Assembly (NCBI GenBank): GCA_043381765.1 | Contig: JBHJMP010000236.1 | Location: forward strand, 1 to 35,626 | Direction: 5' to 3' | From: Collodictyon triciliatum | Taxonomy: Eukaryota; CRuMs | Length of the DNA: 35,626 nt | In this document: piece by piece, positions 22,131 through 35,626 of the stretch | Layout of the letters: the number at the start of each line of letters is the position of its first letter | Numbering within the stretch: the stretch's first letter is position 1 | The notes under the pieces: generated by a model | Databases searched by the model: none | The model's input: only the letters and a program-made list of their open reading frames with translations | Told to the model about the DNA's origin: nothing | Position numbers and translations under genes: made by a program

Positions 22131-22792
22131 NNNNNNNNNNNNNNNNNNNNNNNNNNNNNNNNNNNNNNNNNNNNNNNNNNNNNNNNNNNNNNNNNNNNNN
22201 NNNNNNNNNNNNNNNNNNNNNNNNNNNNNNNNNNNNNNNNNNNNNNNNNNNNNNNNNNNNNNNNNNNNNNNNNNNNNNNNNNNNNNNNNNNNNNNNNNNN
22301 NNNNNNNNNNNNNNNNNNNNNNNNNNNNNNNNNNNNNNNNNNNNNNNNNNNNNNNNNNNNNNNNNNNNNNNNNNNNNNNNNNNNNNNNNNNNNNNNNNNN
22401 NNNNNNNNNNNNNNNNNNNNNNNNNNNNNNNNNNNNNNNNNNNNNNNNNNNNNNNNNNNNNNNNNNNNNNNNNNNNNNNNNNNNNNNNNNNNNNNNNNNN
22501 NNNNNNNNNNNNNNNNNNNNNNNNNNNNNNNNNNNNNNNNNNNNNNNNNNNNNNNNNNNNNNNNNNNNNNNNNNNNNNNNNNNNNNNNNNNNNNNNNNNN
22601 NNNNNNNNNNNNNNNNNNNNNNNNNNNNNNNNNNNNNNNNNNNNNNNNNNNNNNNNNNNNNNNNNNNNNNNNNNNNNNNNNNNNNNNNNNNNNNNNNNNN
22701 NNNNNNNNNNNNNNNNNNNNNNNNNNNNNNNNNNNNNNNNNNNNNNNNNNNNNNNNNNNNNNNNNNNNNNNNNNNNNNNNNNNNNNNNNNNN
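22131..22792. other. Assembly gap, 662 N
   Basis: It lies between the Mi-2 C-terminal region and the middle of the dynein-2 gene, both on the minus strand. About 3,000 residues of dynein and the Mi-2 C-terminus are missing and cannot fit. An (AAC)n stretch borders the gap on the left. Confidence 0.99.
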
Positions 22793-22961
22793 GTCTTTTC
22801 GCACTGAGAAATGATTCGAAATGATTTGATAATAAGTTTAGGAGGCAGCGACAATTTATCAAGATTAATATTCATATGATTAGCACAAGACATGAGACAT
22901 AGGTTGTTATTCAAAAAATGCTCCGAAGAAATCACAAAGGAGAAATGTAAGAAACACTCAC

Positions 22962-31228
<8,267 letters not shown>

Positions 31229-32815
31229 CTGGATATAGTTTCGCGTGTAAAGAGTTGCAAAGTAGATTACGTAATAGGGTAATGTTCGTGATAAAACACA
31301 AAGGATAGAATGGTTATGTAAAGCCCAATCACAGACCATCACCCAGACAGGCAGGTGGAAGGGAAGTTAATATTAGAACGGGTTTCTTCTATTTGCAGGA
31401 ATGACTGAATCCAGATGAATGAGAAAAATAACCGTGCCACGGGTATCTGCCGCGCCCACCGAGCTTTGCTTCCTTCGGGTCGACATGCCCGTTCCCTACG
31501 CGAATCCCAAAGTCGTTCCGTCTATGAAATTCACTATTGAGCAGCTTCATTAACAAACAAGTGTATGAGAAAAAGCACATGTATCCGAACCCTCCAGTAT
31601 GTTAGCAGGTGCAGGAGGCGCGGGTCATTATTGTTGTTTTATTGCTTATATCTACACTATTCTTCTTTTTTTTTTTTCATATCAAGTCCTCATATTAATA
31701 CCAACGGGATGAACTTTTCCAAGTCTGCCATTGACCCGCAGAGACGACTCGTCGTGGGTGAGACGAGCGTTACGTTAAAAAAAAAAAGAAGAAAAAAAAG
31801 AGGTATTCGAGTCGTGTGCCGAGCTTGTGTCCGAAAACACCGAGTTTCATAAGGATTCATACAAAATCAAAGTCTGCTTGCTCAAGGCACGAGCCGCAAC
31901 TTTATGCCTCTTCTTCATGGCCGTTTCCTGGTGCTATCTGTGGCCACCGCATGGCATTTGATCGACCGTGTGATTCGCGCTTTTTTTTTCTTTGATCATT
32001 TTTGATCAGTGATGTGATCGGATCTGATGGATTCGTTGGGTTTCGTGATGAACTCCACATATAGATATAGATGGTATAAAAAAGAAAAAGATCGCAGGTT
32101 TTTACAAGTTGTGCATGTTATTGTTTTCATTTTATGCGTGATTGATTGCATATTATATTTTTATACACGTATGACAGTTTCTATGAATGCCCATGAAAAA
32201 GTAGTAATAAATAATTTCCAGATATAACGTCAGAATATGAATGTTTGAAAATTGGAATACTTCCTCAAACTGTTACTTTGTCAATATCTTGCACCTAGTT
32301 ATTACAGGGTCCTCTTTTCTGTTAAATTATGTCAAAAAAATTAGCTTCGTTTTTCCCTTTCATGCTGCCATTCTTTATTTTTTTCCTTTCTGCTTTATAG
32401 ATTTGCATGAAATAGACGCGCAAGGTTATAACCAGTAAGCAAGAAATCTAGCGTCTCGTTGGTCAAAGGTGTTTCAAGACCGACATATGCTGCGCACAAA
32501 TGAAGCCATGGATGTCGACCCGCGTGTAATGATAACTTTCAAGCGTCGGTTCTTGCGAGTGCGCCATATTGCGAGTATCGCGATTTGGGCTGCATAATCA
32601 AAATTGGATAAAGAGAAACGAAGAAAAATAGCACTGTTGAGACAAACGCGATGTACAAAAAAGAGAAACGTTTTGTGCTGAGGACACACAATTCAAGTAT
32701 GCAGGGTTCCTGGTATAGGCGCCGACTGATATGGATTTATTCAAAATCGTATTCACTCCCCAGCGTCCCACTAATACCCACAGTCGATCGCTTTGGCCGC
32801 CCCTGTGAGCATTAA
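31229..32815. other. Region upstream of the Mi-2 gene; possible first exon(s) and promoter
   Basis: On the minus strand, an ATG at 31919 opens a short basic frame (MKKRHKVAARALSKQTLI) followed by GTATGA, a usable donor. About 31525-31430 is open with basic composition and is followed by GTTATT. Either may be a 5' exon of the Mi-2 gene, but phases cannot be checked. The rest (31940-32815) is AT-rich with no supported gene; it would hold the Mi-2 promoter and the 3' flank of the DDT/WHIM gene. Plus-strand open frames here have no recognisable content. Confidence 0.4.
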
Positions 32816-35545
32816 TTATTCGGAATCAGCAGCGGTTTCCATTTGTTTCTTAATAAATAAATAATAAATAAATAAAAACTGCACTTTGTAAAAGATATGG
32901 GAAAACGTCAAATATTTTGGGTCATAAATATATGGAGATTCTTTTCTCATGGCGGACTGTATCGTGTGTTTGATGTGGATTGGGTCTCCGGGAACTTCAA
33001 ACCTGCTCTTCATATTGTAACCTTGTGGTTGCCTCGTGATTAATTTCGTCTGCCCCATCCAAATCCTGAATGAGTTACACCTCTGAATTGAATATAATCG
33101 AAAAGAATACAAGCTTGTTTGTTTTACAAACAAAAAGAAAGGAGAAGATGGATGTGATCTCTTGAAATTCGCGCTGATTCATGTACCCCAGAGTCCAGTT
33201 CAGCGTAATTTATTCTCTTTCGGCTTCTTCTTTCGGATATTTCGATGATGTTTGATGTATCAAGACCATTTCTCTTCGCCGCCTTTTCTGAATTTATCTT
33301 TTTCTGATTTATGAAAGAGTGAATATTAAATGACCAAGTATTCTATAGTTACATTTAGTGATAGTATGGTGATGAAATAATGAAAAGGATATAAGAGAGG
33401 AAGGGATATAGTGAAAAAGTTCAATTGAAGGGATAATTCTACTAACAAAATCATGTGATAATGAGGAGATTTTTCAAACCGTACTTGTATCTTTTTATCT
33501 ATTTCCCCGATAATATTGCGGATACTATCACAAAGGGGACGGTTTTTCTTCTCCTTGGACAGTCTCACAACCAAGGCTTCCATTTCCTCCCTTGAGACAC
33601 ACGCCTGAAATATAACAAAGTATCCAGATGGTTGAGATACTCTCATAAAGAAAAAAAAGAGAAGTGTGAAAGTCAAATAAACAGTACCATTTATTGAAAA
33701 AAAGAAAGAAAAGATGGGACATGAATCTCACAACTTCTAGAATTTTGTATGGCTTTGGAGCTTCTTTGGACAACTGTAAATTGCGGGAACTCTTTCCGCT
33801 GGGTTTCGCGGGCAAAGAAATTTCATGATATATAACTGGTAGTGGCTCGTTACAGGCTAATTTTTTTTTTTGAAAAGAATTAATAACGCATCTGAATGGA
33901 TCAGGTGATTGTGTGCCCAAATACAGCTTCTTGTATAAAAAAATTGTAATTGTGTTGCAAATATAATATGAATCTTAAAATTACTTCCGAAATACCAATA
34001 CTGGGACAACTTGGAGTCGACTCCCAAAGGCTGCATTCTCTATTAATTAATCAAAATTGTGCTGGTATATTTAGATGGCTTTATATATTAGTGTTTATAA
34101 GATTTAAGAGATATGGACATGATTAAATATAATGTAATCATCTCGAAGGTTTACCCATAAATGCTGGTCTGGCTGCAACTTCATAAAATTAGTCAGAAGA
34201 TCACCGTCAAATGCACGCTCACATAAGGACTTAAGAACGAGTGACTACGGAGATATTTAGATATTTTCATTCGATTTATTGTTTGCGAGTGAAAAATATA
34301 TAAAAATTATTAACACAAGTGTATGAGCTCAGTGTTATACAATTTCATGAAAAAATCGCTCTTACTCGGATATGAATAGACAAATCTTGGTATCTTTCTC
34401 GAGTGGTGATGGAATAGAGACCATGTCCAAGAAAGTCAAATGATTTCCATAATTGAGGAAGCCAATTAGACTCGCTGTTTGGTTGAAGCAGTTTAGCGCA
34501 AGTATGAATAGGAAATATTGCGGATTTGTTTGATTTAATTTCGATTATTTTTCCTATAAAAAAAAAGAGAAGATAAAACAGTTTGTATATATGATAATAA
34601 AGCAAAATATTTTATTTGATGCACACTCATGATATACATCTCTTCACTCTGAATCGAATAAAGGGGAAAAATGATATACATTTCTTGGCACCTTTCTGTA
34701 AGAAGTAACAGACTTAAACATGTATACATTTAGAAAAGACATACCTGATAGGAGTGTTAAAAAGCTGTCGGAGAAGTTTGGAGTGAAAGCTTATCCACTT
34801 TTTTGATGGATTTGGAGATGCAATTTCGTATGATATTTCCTATTCACGATTTTGTTTACAGCTAGTTTTCGTAAGAGAAAGATACGTGGGAATTTACATA
34901 AAAAATATGCAATTCTCAAAAGAAAGAGCCAAGGAAAAATAATATTAACAGTATGAGTCGTGCGCTTTGTTTCTTTAACTAAATTTGTTATGGATATCAC
35001 GTATATCGACACTGGACTTTGGGCTTACTTCAGTCGAAAATGGAGGAATCCCCAGGACATGCCCGAAGTTCTGACAGAAAGTAAATATGACCGTCTGTAA
35101 GGAAACCGTGTCTTCTTCTGCTGTCATATATTGAGCATTAATGGATGATACCATCATACGCACTAGTTGGCGCACAAGGGAATAAATGAAATAGTGCTCA
35201 GAGCTGTCTGATTTATCGTGAGGCTAGAATAGAAATTCAGAATAGTCGATGAAATTCGATTTTGAGTTCGAATGAAAAATTGAAACAATATCCCTTTTAA
35301 ATGGAAGAGAAAGACAAGAAAATATTGTCAACAATACATCAGAAAAAAAATTCGAAACATGAATCCCAAACGGTGTAACACAGCTACAAAAGCGGTTTTC
35401 TCTCTTAGTAGAGAAAAGAGGAGTTATCAATTATAAGTAGAACAAAATAATAATAATAATAATAATAATAATAATTTTTTTTCCTTTATTCGATTCAAAG
35501 TGTAGCGAGGTTATGCCATACAAAGGGGCGGGATGGAGCGCATGG

Positions 35546-35614
<69 letters not shown>

Positions 35615-35626
35615 TAATAATGATAA
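32816..35626 (-). CDS. DDT/WHIM-domain chromatin protein (BAZ/CECR2-like architecture), 5' end beyond window
   Basis: Minus-strand exons read in order. DDT-like region at about 35215-35000 (TVIFTFCQNFGHVLGIPPFS) and 34800-34741 (WISFHSKLLRQLF), then 34500-34350 (SFDFLGHGLYSI) and 34245-34157 (LVLKSLCERAFDGDLL). WHIM motif at 34039-33985 (RMQPLGVDSKLSQYWYFG), the usual R-x-x-P-L-G-x-D...YW signature. Next is a long exon of about 33930-33732 (KLYLGTQSPDPFRCVINSF), then a WHIM2-like segment at 33605-33485 (VSREEMEALVVRLSKEKKN). After that come basic tail exons with RRSRKRINYAELD (about 33240-33190), DLDGADEINHEATTRLQYEE (about 33065-33003), and a last exon ending METAADSE and TAA at 32816. The family supplies non-catalytic subunits of ISWI-type remodelers. 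No bromodomain or PHD is seen; they could lie outside. Exact family member not identified. Confidence 0.75.
35446..35626. repeat. (AAT)n microsatellites at the right edge
   Basis: Two (AAT)n arrays, at about 35446-35474 and 35547-35626, separated by unique sequence; the second runs to the end of the window. They lie in an intron or upstream of the DDT/WHIM gene. Confidence 0.95.

Noticed and set aside
22048-22862. Long open frames spanning the N run in this interval
   Set aside because: They are almost entirely unknown residues; only the dynein and Mi-2 exons at the contig edges have content.
31950-32030. Cluster of GATC sites upstream of the Mi-2 gene
   Set aside because: No symmetry or spacing suggests a specific regulatory site; likely chance in AT-rich DNA.

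Overview
This is intron-dense nuclear DNA from a unicellular eukaryote. Genes are cut into many short exons (about 35-360 bp) by short AT-rich introns, mostly 45-200 bp with GT..AG ends, and the spacers are full of microsatellites and A- or T-runs. The gene set (UBA5, COQ5, a Mi-2/CHD remodeler, an IFT dynein-2 heavy chain) is broadly eukaryotic. The dynein implies a lineage that has, or had, flagella. Intron density, AT-rich spacers and simple repeats would suit a rhizarian such as a foraminiferan, but that is a guess: nothing here fixes the taxon. Five N runs split the window into six contigs (1-5190, 5627-6058, 6159-17412, 17814-18181, 18800-22130, 22793-35626), so order across gaps is not guaranteed.

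Plus strand, left part: an ankyrin-repeat protein (284-1794) is followed after only 11 bp by an acyl-CoA-synthetase-like gene (1806 into the gap at 5191). That gene appears to encode a degenerate AMP-binding domain, a disordered linker of about 265 residues, and the start of a second AMP-binding domain. An unidentified C-terminal coding piece lies at 5627-5850. UBA5, the E1 enzyme for UFM1, spans 6465-9380 and can be read through nearly all its exons. Then come 1.7 kb of unresolved coding-like fragments, a single-exon 896-residue multi-pass membrane protein with an internal duplication (11149-13839), and a small protein with a long Gln-Thr repeat (14296-15075).

Minus strand, right part (read right to left): a DDT/WHIM-domain chromatin protein (32816 to beyond the right edge), a Mi-2/CHD3-4-5-type remodeler (31228 down to 22962, last part in a gap), a C-terminal fragment of dynein-2 heavy chain (22078-17814), and COQ5 (17412-15289), whose first exon(s) fall in a gap. 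COQ5 and the Gln-Thr protein converge 213 bp apart.

Most notable: (1) a candidate U12-type AT-AC intron in the dynein gene; (2) the dynein fragment sits between gaps far too small for its missing parts, so the scaffold is probably wrong there or the gene is split; (3) an intronless membrane protein built from two related halves; (4) a double acyl-CoA-synthetase-like polypeptide whose first domain has lost its P-loop and C-terminal lid.
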